Source: Deltaproteobacteria bacterium (GTDB lineage: Bacteria; Desulfobacterota; GWC2-55-46). From it: 64,000 nt of DNA. Numbering within the stretch: position 1 is the stretch's first letter; the number at the start of each line of letters is the position of its first letter. The translations under genes were made by a program, and so were the position numbers. Below the pieces are notes generated by a model. The model saw nothing but the letters and a program-made list of their open reading frames with translations. It was not told where the DNA came from and ran no database searches. Location of the stretch: positions 1 to 64,000 of the forward strand of contig JACRCL010000026.1 of the NCBI GenBank assembly GCA_016219015.1, given 5' to 3'. This document shows, one piece after another, positions 15,500 to 22,716 of the stretch.

Positions 15500-15615
15500 A
15501 GCTTCCCCGCGTCAAGCCGCGGGGAAGCTTCGACACATAAGGAAAATTTCGATTTCGATTCGCTCGCTTAACCCCGCTGCAAGCAGTGGGGAATACGCTC
15601 GCTATGTGTGTTCAA
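15500..15615. repeat. paired-hairpin dispersed repeat (full copy) overlapping a gene end
   Basis: The first hairpin is GCTTCCCCGCG/CGCGGGGAAGC, the second CCCCGCTGC/GCAGTGGGG (one mismatch), and the end is TGTGTGTTCAA. The last 14 bases overlap the 3' end of the epimerase gene: its final Glu-His-Thr codons and TAG stop are repeat sequence. The other side lies in the 5' leader of the OB-HD nuclease gene. Confidence 0.88.
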
Positions 15616-16549
15616 GGAACCACTTCACGTACCTCTCCACGCCTTCCTCTATCCTTACTTTCGGGTCGAAGCCGAGGAGCCTCTTGGCCTTCGAGACGTC
15701 CGCGTAGGTCAAGGGCACGTCCCCTGGCGCGGGGTCCGAATATTTCACCTTCGCCTTTTTGCCGAGGCTCTTTTCGACGAGGGCTATGAGGCCGTTCACG
15801 TCTATGGTCTTTGAGCCGCCGAGGTTTATAATCTCGTACTTCGAGGGGGTGTTTATCGACCTTACCACGCCGTCCATTATATCGCCGACGTAAGTGAAGT
15901 CCCTCTTCGCCGTCCCGTCGCCGTAGACCTCTATCTCGCGCCCCTCCCATACGAGGCGGGTGAACTTGGCAACGGCCATGTCCGGCCTGCCGCGCTCGCC
16001 GTAGACGGTAAAAAACCTGAGCGCCGTGACGGGTATGTTATAGAGGTGGGAATAGGTGAAGCACATAAGCTCCCCCGCCCTCTTGGTCGTGGCGTAAGGG
16101 GAGATGGGGCAGACTATAGGGTCTTCCTCGGAGAAGGGGACCTTGCTGTTGACCCCGTAGACCGAAGACGACGACGCGAAGACGAAGTTCTTTACGCGGG
16201 CGTCTTTGGAGGCCTCGAGCAGGTTGAGCGTACCCACGCAGTTGACCTCCTCGTACAGAAGAGGCATCTCAATAGAGGGGCGCACGCCCGCCCTCGCGGC
16301 GAGATGGCAGACAGCGTCCGGCCGCTCCTTCCTGAAGACCTCCCTTACACTGTCCCCGTCCCTTATGTCGAGCTCGTAGAGCCTGAAGGCCGGGTTATCA
16401 ATGAAGGCCTTTACGTTCTCCCTTTTAAGGAGCGGGTCGTAGAAGTCGTTGAAGTCGTCGATGACGGCGACCCGGGCTCCCCTGCCGAGGAGCTCGGCGC
16501 ATACGTGGGAGCCTATGAAGCCCGCGCCGCCTGTCAAAACGATGTTCAT
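15602..16549 (-). CDS. NAD-dependent sugar-nucleotide epimerase (UDP-glucuronate/UDP-glucose 4-epimerase type)
   Basis: A 315-residue extended short-chain dehydrogenase. The NAD-binding motif is TGGAGFIG (6-13), the catalytic tyrosine-lysine pair is in SPYATTKRAGE, and the C-terminal sugar-nucleotide part includes GDGTAKRDFTYVGDI. The region FNDFYDPLLKREN and AGVRPSIEMP resembles UDP-glucuronate 4-epimerases (CapI/GAE-like) more than GalE. The product would feed surface polysaccharide synthesis. The ATG at 16549 starts the Rossmann strand correctly; the frame is open 14 codons further but without family similarity. The last residues Glu-His-Thr and the TAG stop come from the adjacent dispersed repeat, so the native C-terminus has probably been replaced. 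Confidence 0.87.
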   Translation of the reverse strand: MNIVLTGGAGFIGSHVCAELLGRGARVAVIDDFNDFYDPLLKRENVKAFIDNPAFRLYELDIRDGDSVREVFRKERPDAVCHLAARAGVRPSIEMPLLYEEVNCVGTLNLLEASKDARVKNFVFASSSSVYGVNSKVPFSEEDPIVCPISPYATTKRAGELMCFTYSHLYNIPVTALRFFTVYGERGRPDMAVAKFTRLVWEGREIEVYGDGTAKRDFTYVGDIMDGVVRSINTPSKYEIINLGGSKTIDVNGLIALVEKSLGKKAKVKYSDPAPGDVPLTYADVSKAKRLLGFDPKVRIEEGVERYVKWFLEHT

Positions 16550-16713
16550 CGGATTAAAACTACCATATATGGCATAGGCGGTCAAGGGCAAGGAGGCCGC
16601 AGGAATAAAAAAGAGAGCCCCTTTTGAAGTCCCTTTCTTTACGAGCCCCGGTCCTTACGGCCCGAAGCGGGAATTCGCCTCGCTGATGGACTTTTTGAGC
16701 AGCCTTTAAACAG

Positions 16714-16745
16714 GAGAGGGCCCCCGCGCCTGCGGGGGCCCTCTC
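16714..16745 (-). terminator. GC-rich hairpin between minus-strand genes
   Basis: A perfect 14-bp stem, GAGAGGGCCCCCGC (16714-16727) and GCGGGGGCCCTCTC (16732-16745). On the minus strand it is followed by CTGTTTAAAGG, only a weak T-run. It lies 28 bases after the stop of the secreted-protein gene and probably ends that transcript. A GATGGACTTTTTGAGCAGCC repeat fragment adjoins it at 16685-16704. Confidence 0.7.
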
Positions 16746-16773
16746 TGGTGTCGCCGCTTTTATCTCTCTCCCG

Positions 16774-17220
16774 CTACCTTCTTCTGTGCCTCAGGTCGCC
16801 CGAAAGGGCTATCTGGGCGTTATTGAGGTTCTTCGGGTTCCCGTCGGGATGGAAGGCCACCTGTATGTTGTCCCAGCCCTGTATCACGTACTCGGAGAGC
16901 GTCGTCACATAGGTGCCGTTCCCGGCCCCGTCGGTCTTGAAGGAGTAATCCCTTACGCCCGCGCCCTTTACCTCCGTCGGGCGGTCGATCTTGCCGAACC
17001 ATACGGTATAAACGGAGTTGGGCTCAAGGCCGCTCACGTTTACCGTAAGCTGCTTATCCCCCTCCACGTTAGCGGTGTCCTTGATTATCGCCTCGCCTTT
17101 CACCTTCTCCCAGAGCGTGCCCTTGAGTGGCACGCTCTCCTCGGCCGCGTAAAGCGCGGTCGAAAAGACCGAGAAGGCGAAGAGCATTATAAACGCAAAA
17201 ATGGACTTGTGTTTTGACAT
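16774..17220 (-). CDS. secreted protein, second of two tandem paralogues
   Basis: A 148-residue protein with a Sec signal peptide (SIFAFIMLFAFSVFSTALYA|AEE). The mature domain, about 120 residues, looks like an all-beta sandwich: VPLKGTLWEKVKGEAIIKDT, LTVNVSGLEPNSVYTVWFG, DYSFKTDGAGNGTYVTTL, IQVAFHPDGNP. It is about 40 percent identical by eye to its upstream neighbour. Function unknown; the repeated LTVNVSGLxPxSxYTVW pattern recalls extracellular adhesion or matrix folds. The ATG at 17220 follows AAGGAG; the frame upstream to 17259 lacks a ribosome site. It shares a transcript with the gene at 17265. Confidence 0.72.
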   Translation of the reverse strand: MSKHKSIFAFIMLFAFSVFSTALYAAEESVPLKGTLWEKVKGEAIIKDTANVEGDKQLTVNVSGLEPNSVYTVWFGKIDRPTEVKGAGVRDYSFKTDGAGNGTYVTTLSEYVIQGWDNIQVAFHPDGNPKNLNNAQIALSGDLRHRRR

Positions 17221-17264
17221 ATATAGCTCCTTTCCAACGGCGCTCAGAAGGATTTGCAAGGCCC

Positions 17265-17747
17265 TTACCTTGTCTTTGTCATCGCCTTTTTAAGATCTCC
17301 CTTGAGGGCTATCTTCATATCCTTCATGTTCGCCGGGTTGTTGTCCGGGTGATAGGCGACCTCGAACATGGCCCATTTGCCTATCTCCGATTCCGGGACT
17401 GTCGCCGTATAACGGCCCATCCCCTTATCGTCGGTCTTGAATGAGTAATCGCCCGTGCCCAGGCCGGTCATGTCCGACTTCGGCTTTTCATTGACGAGCC
17501 AGACGGTATAGGTCGAGTCCGGCTTGAGGCCGCTGGCCGATATCGTGACCTCCTTCTGTCCCGGCTGAAGGTCCTTTATCACGGCGTCCCCCTTGGCCTT
17601 TTTCCAGAAATGGCCCTTCAAGGGGACCCTTTCGATAGCCGCCTGCGCCTCATTGGCAAAAGGCGCCGGCGCGGTATTGAAAATCCCCGTCACGAACGCG
17701 AACGTGAGGAACGATACGATTGCAGCGAAAGCATACTTTATTCTCAT
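17265..17747 (-). CDS. secreted protein, first of two tandem paralogues
   Basis: A 160-residue protein with a Sec signal peptide (FAAIVSFLTFAFVTGIFNTA, cleavage probably after AQA near residue 36). The mature part follows the same pattern as its neighbour: RVPLKGHFWKKAKGDAVIKD, VTISASGLKPDSTYTVWLV, GDYSFKTDDKGMGRYTATV, FEVAYHPDNNPANMKDM. It has a strong AAAGGAGG ribosome site and a near-consensus promoter 32-60 bases upstream, so it should be well expressed. The role is unknown, probably periplasmic or extracellular. The tandem arrangement indicates a local gene duplication followed by divergence. Confidence 0.75.
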   Translation of the reverse strand: MRIKYAFAAIVSFLTFAFVTGIFNTAPAPFANEAQAAIERVPLKGHFWKKAKGDAVIKDLQPGQKEVTISASGLKPDSTYTVWLVNEKPKSDMTGLGTGDYSFKTDDKGMGRYTATVPESEIGKWAMFEVAYHPDNNPANMKDMKIALKGDLKKAMTKTR

Positions 17748-17779
17748 GGGCTACCTCCTTTGTTCAAAGTCATACTTTA

Positions 17780-17807
17780 ATTCTAAACCTGCCGCCCGCC
17801 TTGTCAA
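17780..17807 (-). promoter_or_regulatory. sigma-70-type promoter of the tandem secreted genes
   Basis: On the minus strand, TTGACA (17807-17802), a 16-base spacer and TAGAAT (17785-17780), which matches ten or eleven of twelve consensus positions. The start codon is 33 bases further on. Confidence 0.75.
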
Positions 17808-17902
17808 GTCAAGGCTGCCCGGCACGCGCCGGGGCAGCGCTCAGAACGTAAGAACAAAGACCTTTTTTTATGTTATATTTAGTCATCTGCAATAACAGAG
17901 AA

Positions 17903-19372
17903 ATGAGGGCTCAATTGGCCGTACCCGAAAGCATAAAAAAAATATCCGATACAGTCTGGGAGATCCCGGCGTCGTATAAGCCGGGCATGCTCGTGCCGGC
18001 GCGCATCTACGCTACCGAGAAGCTCCTTAAGGAGATGGACGCCGGGGTCTTCGACCAGGTCACGAACGTCGCGTGCCTTCCGGGCATAGTCAATTACGCC
18101 TTATGCATGCCCGACGGCCACTGGGGCTACGGCTTTCCCATAGGAGGGGTGGCGGCGTTCGACGCGGAGCGCGGCGTCATCTCTCCCGGAGGGATAGGCT
18201 TCGACATAAACTGCGGCATGAGGCTTGTGCTTACCAACCTCACCTATGAAGAGGTCAAGCCACGGCTCCATGAGCTGGTCGATTCCCTCTTTTACCGCAT
18301 CCCCACCGGCGTGGGCTCAACGGGTTTCATAAAGCTATCCTTCAGCGAGTTCGAGGAGCTCGTCGAGCAGGGCTCGCGCTGGTGCCTCAAAAAGGGGCTC
18401 GCGTGGCCCGAGGACCTGGAGCTTACGGAGGAGCGGGGCTGCTTTGCCGGGGCGGACGCGTCGAAGGTAAGCAGGAAGGCCGTAGAGCGCGGGTTCGACC
18501 AGGTCGGCACGCTCGGCAGCGGGAACCACTACTGCGAGATACAGGTCGCCAGGCCCGAGAACATATTCGACGGGAATACGGCGCGCGCGTTCGGCTTTAC
18601 CGTGCCGGACCAGGTGGCGGTGATGTTCCACTGCGGGAGCCGGGGCTTCGGCCACCAGGTCGCGACCGACTACCTCCAGGTATTCCTCGACGTGATGGAG
18701 AGGAAGTACGGCATAAAGACGCTCGACAGGGAGCTTGCCTGCGCGCCGTTCAACTCCCCGGAGGGGCAGGCCTACTTCGCGGCCATGAAGTGCGCCGTCA
18801 ACATGGCGTTCGCCAACAGGCAGGTCATACTCCACAGGATAAGGGAGGTCTTCTCGAACGTCTTCAAGAAGTCCCCGGAGGCCCTCGGGATGAGCATGGC
18901 CTACGACGTCACCCACAACACCGCCAAGCTCGAAGACCACACAATAAACGGCAGGAGGACGCGCCTGCTCGTACACCGCAAGGGCTCGACAAGGGCCTTC
19001 GGCCCCGGCATGGAGGGGATACCCGAAAGGTACAGGGAGACGGGCCAGCCCGTCATCATAGGCGGGTCGATGGAGACGGGCTCCTACCTCATGGCCGGGC
19101 TTTCCACGGGGGCCGGGGCATTCTATTCGACCGCGCACGGCAGCGGAAGGACGATGAGCCGCCATCAGGCGAAGAGGACGTACAGGGGCGAGAAGCTCAA
19201 GAGGGACATGGAGGCGCGCGGCATATACGTAAGGAGCGACACATGGGGGGGGCTGGCCGAGGAGGCCGGGGCCGCGTACAAGAACATAGACGAGGTCGTC
19301 GAGGCGACCGAGCTGGCGGGCTTGAGCAAGCGCGTCGTCCGCCTCTTACCGATAGGCAACATAAAGGGATAG
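17903..19372 (+). CDS. rtcB: RNA-splicing ligase RtcB
   Basis: A 489-residue GTP- and Mn2+-dependent ligase that joins 2',3'-cyclic phosphate or 3'-phosphate RNA ends to 5'-OH ends. The hallmark motifs are present: MPDGHWGYGFPIGG (from 69), SPGGIGFDINCGMR with metal-binding Cys104, GSGNHYCEIQV (near 205), HCGSRGFGHQV (near 243) and AHGSGRTMSR (near 411), which carries the guanylylated histidine region. The ATG at 17903 is preferred over an upstream TTA/ATG extension to 17870 because the family starts here; a weak CAGAG ribosome site precedes it. The archease gene follows after 2 bases. In bacteria this pair serves RNA repair under stress. Confidence 0.95.
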   Translation: MRAQLAVPESIKKISDTVWEIPASYKPGMLVPARIYATEKLLKEMDAGVFDQVTNVACLPGIVNYALCMPDGHWGYGFPIGGVAAFDAERGVISPGGIGFDINCGMRLVLTNLTYEEVKPRLHELVDSLFYRIPTGVGSTGFIKLSFSEFEELVEQGSRWCLKKGLAWPEDLELTEERGCFAGADASKVSRKAVERGFDQVGTLGSGNHYCEIQVARPENIFDGNTARAFGFTVPDQVAVMFHCGSRGFGHQVATDYLQVFLDVMERKYGIKTLDRELACAPFNSPEGQAYFAAMKCAVNMAFANRQVILHRIREVFSNVFKKSPEALGMSMAYDVTHNTAKLEDHTINGRRTRLLVHRKGSTRAFGPGMEGIPERYRETGQPVIIGGSMETGSYLMAGLSTGAGAFYSTAHGSGRTMSRHQAKRTYRGEKLKRDMEARGIYVRSDTWGGLAEEAGAAYKNIDEVVEATELAGLSKRVVRLLPIGNIKG

Positions 19373-19374
19373 GG

Positions 19375-19806
19375 ATGCCTTACAGATATTTGGAGGATAT
19401 CGCCACGGCGGACGTGGCGTTCGAGGCATGGGGCAAGGACCTCGGTGAGCTTTTCGCCGAGGCCGCTGACGCCACGACTAACGTTATGGTCGAGGGGCTC
19501 GCCTCCATCAAGCGTAAAGAGACCATCGACATAGAGCTCAGGAACCCTGAGCTCGACATCCTTCTCTACAATTTCCTGAACGAGCTTGTCTACCTGAAGG
19601 ACGCGAGAAGGCTCCTTCTCCGGGCCTATGATATCACGGTCGAAAAGGAGTGGCCGGATTTCAGGCTGAAGGCCAAAGTCTCCGGGGAGGCCATCGACCA
19701 CGCCAGGCACCGGCTCAAGGCCGATGTAAAGGCCGTTACCCTGCACAGGCTGAGCGTAAGGGAGACCCCTGAGGGCTGGAAGGCTACAGTGGTGCTGGAT
19801 ATTTGA
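19375..19806 (+). CDS. archease, RtcB activator
   Basis: A 143-residue protein of the archease family (MPYRYLEDIATADVAFEAWG, then LGELFAEAADATTNVMVEG, LRNPELDILLYNFLNELVYLKD and EAIDHARHRLKADVKAVT). Archease speeds RtcB guanylylation and multiple turnover through a conserved acidic, metal-bound site; the N-terminal Asp and C-terminal Asp-Ile are typical. Its ATG follows the rtcB stop after two bases, with AAAGGGATAGGG as ribosome site, so the two are co-translated. The stop codon is followed at once by a MITE-like element, and then by a terminator hairpin. Confidence 0.93.
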   Translation: MPYRYLEDIATADVAFEAWGKDLGELFAEAADATTNVMVEGLASIKRKETIDIELRNPELDILLYNFLNELVYLKDARRLLLRAYDITVEKEWPDFRLKAKVSGEAIDHARHRLKADVKAVTLHRLSVRETPEGWKATVVLDI

Positions 19807-19807
19807 A

Positions 19808-19937
19808 GGCCGCCTCTAAAAATTGTTCTTTTTCCTGATCTCTGTGTAGGCGCGAAAATAAAAATGGACATTTGCTGCGCTTTTTATTTCCGCCCTTCCT
19901 TGACCTCAGAAAAAATTCCTAATTTTTAGAGGCGGCC
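19808..19937. mobile_element. MITE-like element, copy C
   Basis: A 130-base copy with ends GGCCGCCTCTAAAAATT and AATTTTTAGAGGCGGCC. It belongs to the short subtype (centre AAAATGGACATTTGCTGCGC) shared with copy E, lacking about 12 central bases. It starts one base after the archease stop. Flanks TGAA and TAAA match at three of four bases. Confidence 0.85.
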
Positions 19938-19945
19938 TAAAAGAA

Positions 19946-19977
19946 ACGGGCGGCCCCTGAAGGGGCCGCCCGTCTTT
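19946..19977. terminator. bidirectional terminator between convergent units
   Basis: A 13-bp stem ACGGGCGGCCCCT (19946-19958) and AGGGGCCGCCCGT (19961-19973), followed by CTTT on the plus strand and TTTCTTTT on the minus strand. It separates rtcB-archease (plus) from the two small minus-strand genes. Confidence 0.8.
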
Positions 19978-20003
19978 AGCCTTTCATTACACCGGCAAAA
20001 CGG

Positions 20004-20168
20004 TCAATAGTCCTCTTCCAGATATAGCTCGTCGGTCTTTTTCTTTCTCAGCGCGAGCGGGGTCTGGCAATACGGGCAGAATATCTGCTCGCCTATCTTT
20101 TCGTCGCCCCCCATGGGGACCTCGACGTCGCACATCGGGCATGTAAGATAGCTGTATTTAAGCGGCAT
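20004..20168 (-). CDS. 54-residue zinc-ribbon protein overlapping the EF-Tu-like gene
   Basis: A small gene encoding 54 residues: a hydrophobic start, then CPMCDVEVP and, 16 residues on, FCPYCQTPL (Cys10, Cys13, Cys31, Cys34), a CxxC-x17-CxxC zinc ribbon, and an acidic tail (KKKTDELYLEEDY). The spacing recalls short carrier or adaptor ribbons such as LysW, but the LysW C-terminal EDWGE motif is absent, so no function is assigned. The ATG lies inside the last codons of the upstream gene (11-base overlap) and uses its GAGGAAAAGG as ribosome site, so the two should be made in fixed ratio. Confidence 0.75.
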   Translation of the reverse strand: MPLKYSYLTCPMCDVEVPMGGDEKIGEQIFCPYCQTPLALRKKKTDELYLEEDY

Positions 20169-20427
20169 CCTTTTCCTCTACTATTTTATATACCTCGTCA
20201 TGCTCGCGGGCGTGCTCGGCCACCTTTATGCCGATATCCTCGCCGCCTTTCGCGCTCTCGACCCTATGGTGGCCTATCTCCATCGAATCGACCTTCTGGG
20301 TAAAATCCGACGTGTGCCCCTTTATATGTATCTTATCGCCTACCTTCATCTCCCCTTTAAGGATTATGCCCACTACCCCCAGATGCGAGTAGTAATGCCT
20401 GACGACGCCGACCATCTCCTCTTTCAT
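20158..20427 (-). CDS. EF-Tu domain-2-like translation factor beta-barrel protein
   Basis: An 89-residue protein that is a single beta barrel like domain 2 of EF-Tu/SelB: EMVGVVRHYYSHLGVVGIIL, EMKVGDKIHIKG, QKVDSMEIGHHRVESAKGGE and DIGIKVAEHAREHDEVYKI. Small stand-alone proteins of this kind are annotated as translation elongation factor-like; their partner is unknown, and they lack a GTPase domain. The ATG at 20427 follows GGAGGC; the frame to 20469 has no ribosome site. The overlap with the zinc-ribbon gene suggests the two proteins act together. Confidence 0.8.
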   Translation of the reverse strand: MKEEMVGVVRHYYSHLGVVGIILKGEMKVGDKIHIKGHTSDFTQKVDSMEIGHHRVESAKGGEDIGIKVAEHAREHDEVYKIVEEKDAA

Positions 20428-20588
20428 AAAAGCCTCCGGTTTGAAAATACATGGCTGACGCACCCGCAACGGCCAGCCGCGCGGATACCCCGGTTTATAT
20501 TTTCAATTATCCAACGGCCGGTTTTTTTTGTCAAGCCGCTGCAATTTCAGCTTGACTGCCGCGCGCAAAAACGTGAAAATATTTACAT

Positions 20589-20813
20589 ATGTTCAGGGAG
20601 ATCAGAAAATTATATCTATCCGTCGGAGAGGCCGTTGTCCATCTTAGGCACCCTGAATGGGGGATCGGGAAAGTGGTCGAGGAGATGAACTCCACCCTTC
20701 CGGGAGGGCTTAGCATGGTAAGGGTAGACTTCAAGCACGCGGGCCAGAGGACGTTCGACAACAACATGGAAAGCCTCTGGTGCTGCTATCACGCTGGGGT
20801 GAGGAGGGTATAG
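20589..20813 (+). CDS. DUF3553 family small protein
   Basis: A 74-residue protein matching the short DUF3553 pattern: VGEAVVHLRHPEWGIGKVVEE and MVRVDFKHAGQRTF. This is a small SH3-like barrel of the type also found attached to helicases (UvrD and CarD-like Tudor folds). It may bind nucleic acid or RNA polymerase, but no function is established. The ATG at 20589 has no clear ribosome site. It stands alone between a divergent and a convergent gene. Confidence 0.7.
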   Translation: MFREIRKLYLSVGEAVVHLRHPEWGIGKVVEEMNSTLPGGLSMVRVDFKHAGQRTFDNNMESLWCCYHAGVRRV

Positions 20814-20894
20814 AAGGCTGCATGCCCGAAAGCGCATGGCAATGCGCAAAAAAGCCCTTGGCTAAAGATAATCTCTTAGGGATTACGAATTTAA

Positions 20895-20919
20895 GGGTTC
20901 AGGTTGCAAACCTGAACCC
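20895..20919. repeat. 25-bp palindrome GGGTTCAGG...
   Basis: GGGTTCAGGTTG and CAAACCTGAACCC overlapping at the centre. Second copy of the family at 12247-12271 and 35373-35397. Confidence 0.8.
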
Positions 20920-20940
20920 GCATTGGGCTTCATTAACATT

Positions 20941-20977
20941 TAAAATCAAAAGGGGCGGGACTTTAGTCCCGCCCCTT
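20941..20977 (-). terminator. intrinsic terminator of gpmI
   Basis: Stem AAGGGGCGGGACT (20950-20962) and AGTCCCGCCCCTT (20965-20977). Read on the minus strand it is followed by TTGATTTTAAA. It lies 32 bases beyond the gpmI stop. Confidence 0.8.
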
Positions 20978-21008
20978 CATCTTCCACAACTAAACCAGAC
21001 CCACAATT

Positions 21009-22541
21009 TTAAAACATCGCCTCCCCGGTCATCTCCGGCGGCTTTTCCATGCCCATTATCTTCAATACCGTGGGGGCTATGTCCTGAAGCCCTGCGCCTG
21101 ACCGGAGCCTTACTCCCTTTAGCCCGTCGTGGCAGAGTATGAACGGCACGAGGTTGGTCGTGTGCGCAGTGTGCGGGGAACCCGTGGAGGGGTCTTTCAT
21201 CTGCTCGGCGTTGCCGTGGTCGGACGTTATGATGACGGCCCACCCCCTTGCGAGCGCCTCTGCCGCTACCATCCCCACGCCCTTATCGACCGCCTCGCAG
21301 GCCTTTATCGCGGCCTCCAGCTCGCCGGTGTGCCCTACCATGTCCCCGTTCGCGAAGTTCATGAGCATGAAGGAGTATCTGTCCTCTTTTAATTTCTCGA
21401 CTGCGGCCCCTGCTATCTCAAAGGCCCTCATCTCCGGCTTCTTGTCGTACGTGGCCACGTCCTTGACCGACGGTATGAGGAGCCTCTCCTCGCCGGGCAG
21501 CGGGGCCTCTTTCCCGCCGTTGAAAAAAAACGTCACGTGCGCGTACTTCTCGGTTTCGCTCACCCTGAACTGCCTTATCCCGTTTACGCTCAGCACCGTG
21601 CCGAGCAAGTTCTTAAGCTCTTGCGGCTTGAATATCACGGGCAGGTTTAGCTTCTGGTCGTACTCGGTCATGCAGACCAACCGCACCAGCCTTGGGCGCG
21701 CGGCCCTTTCAAAACCGGTGAAGTCATCCTTCACGAAGGCGCCCGTTATCTCCCGCGCCCTGTCAGCCCTGAAGTTGAAGAATATGACCGCGTCGTTGTC
21801 GGAGATTAACGGGGCCGGTTTACCCGGATTTTTTATGACCGTCGGCTGGACGAACTCGTCGGTCTCGCCCCTTGCGTACGCGTCTTTTATCGCCTGGACA
21901 GGGTCTTTCGCTTCTATCCCAACGCCTTTCGTCATGGCGTCGTAAGCCCTCTTGACCCTATCCCACCTGTTGTCCCGGTCCATTGCGTAGTAACGGCCCG
22001 ATACGGTAGCCACCTCGCCAAGACCGATCCCGGAAATGTATTTTACGAGATATTCCATGTAGCCGGCACCGCTTGACGGAGGGGTGTCCCTGCCGTCGAG
22101 GAAGGCGTGGATGTATACCTTCTTGAGCCCCTTTGCCTTTGCCGCGTCGAGGAGCGCGAAGAGGTGCGTTATGTGGCTGTGCACACCGCCGTCGGATAGA
22201 AGGCCCATCAGGTGGAGCGCCGAGCCCTTGTCCCCCAGGTACGCGAACAGCTCGTCGAGCATAGGGTTTTTGAGGAACTCGCCATCCTTTACGGCTTTTG
22301 TGATCCTCGTAAGCTCCTGGTAAATGACCCTGCCCGCGCCCATGGTCAGGTGGCCGACCTCGGAGTTGCCCATCTGCCCCTCGGGAAGCCCGACCGACAG
22401 GCCGGAGGTGTCTATGGCCGCCGAGGGGTACTCCCTTGAAAGCCTCGACAGGTTCGGCGTGGAGGCAAGCGCGGTCGCGTTGCCGCCGTCGCCGGGGTTT
22501 ATGCCCCAGCCGTCCATTATTATCAGGCAGACGCGCTTAAT
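21009..22541 (-). CDS. gpmI: 2,3-bisphosphoglycerate-independent phosphoglycerate mutase, apparent AUU start
   Basis: A 510-residue alkaline-phosphatase-superfamily enzyme interconverting 2- and 3-phosphoglycerate in glycolysis with two Mn2+. Motifs: LIIMDGWGINPGDGG (Asp10 metal ligand), GQMGNSEVGHLTMGAGR with the catalytic Ser60, DGRDTPPSSG, and ITSDHGNAEQM. The first ATG in frame (22517) sits directly before the metal-binding Asp and would delete the first beta strand. Upstream in frame are AUU-AAG-CGC-GUC-UGC-CUG, preceded by CGGAG at a 6-base spacing and then a stop at 22554-22556. Starting at AUU (22541) gives MKRVCLIIMDGWG, the normal family N-terminus. Last gene of the nadD-rsfS-rlmH-lapAB-gpmI block. 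Confidence 0.93.
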   Translation of the reverse strand: MKRVCLIIMDGWGINPGDGGNATALASTPNLSRLSREYPSAAIDTSGLSVGLPEGQMGNSEVGHLTMGAGRVIYQELTRITKAVKDGEFLKNPMLDELFAYLGDKGSALHLMGLLSDGGVHSHITHLFALLDAAKAKGLKKVYIHAFLDGRDTPPSSGAGYMEYLVKYISGIGLGEVATVSGRYYAMDRDNRWDRVKRAYDAMTKGVGIEAKDPVQAIKDAYARGETDEFVQPTVIKNPGKPAPLISDNDAVIFFNFRADRAREITGAFVKDDFTGFERAARPRLVRLVCMTEYDQKLNLPVIFKPQELKNLLGTVLSVNGIRQFRVSETEKYAHVTFFFNGGKEAPLPGEERLLIPSVKDVATYDKKPEMRAFEIAGAAVEKLKEDRYSFMLMNFANGDMVGHTGELEAAIKACEAVDKGVGMVAAEALARGWAVIITSDHGNAEQMKDPSTGSPHTAHTTNLVPFILCHDGLKGVRLRSGAGLQDIAPTVLKIMGMEKPPEMTGEAMF

Positions 22542-22588
22542 ATCGATCTCCGTTTATTTTATCTACAGTTTGCGGAATTAAAAATCTC

Positions 22589-22716
22589 TTAGGCTGTCCA
22601 AAAAGCTCCAGATGCGAGGCGGCAAGGAGCGAGGAATGAGACGTACTCTTCTCGTACGTCGCAATGACGAGCGACAAAGACAACAAAGCAGATGGACTTT
22701 TTGGGCAGCCTGCTAA
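22589..22716. repeat. TTAGGCTGTCC...CAGCCTGCTAA repeat element (full copy)
   Basis: A 128-base element with inverted ends TTAGGCTGTCC and GGGCAGCCTGCTAA. Inside are CTCCAGATGCGAGGCGGCAA, an imperfect palindrome around GACGTACTCTTCTCGTACGTC, and GCAGATGGACTTTTTGGG. I recognise this layout as a repeat seen in Geobacter-like and other deltaproteobacterial genomes. The bases CTA at 22713-22715 form the TAG stop codon of the lapAB gene. Confidence 0.85.

Noticed and set aside
18382..19374. Possible 330-codon N-terminal extension of archease
   Set aside because: It overlaps rtcB in another frame, is extremely Arg/Gly-rich, and the ribosome site lies at the ATG 19375.
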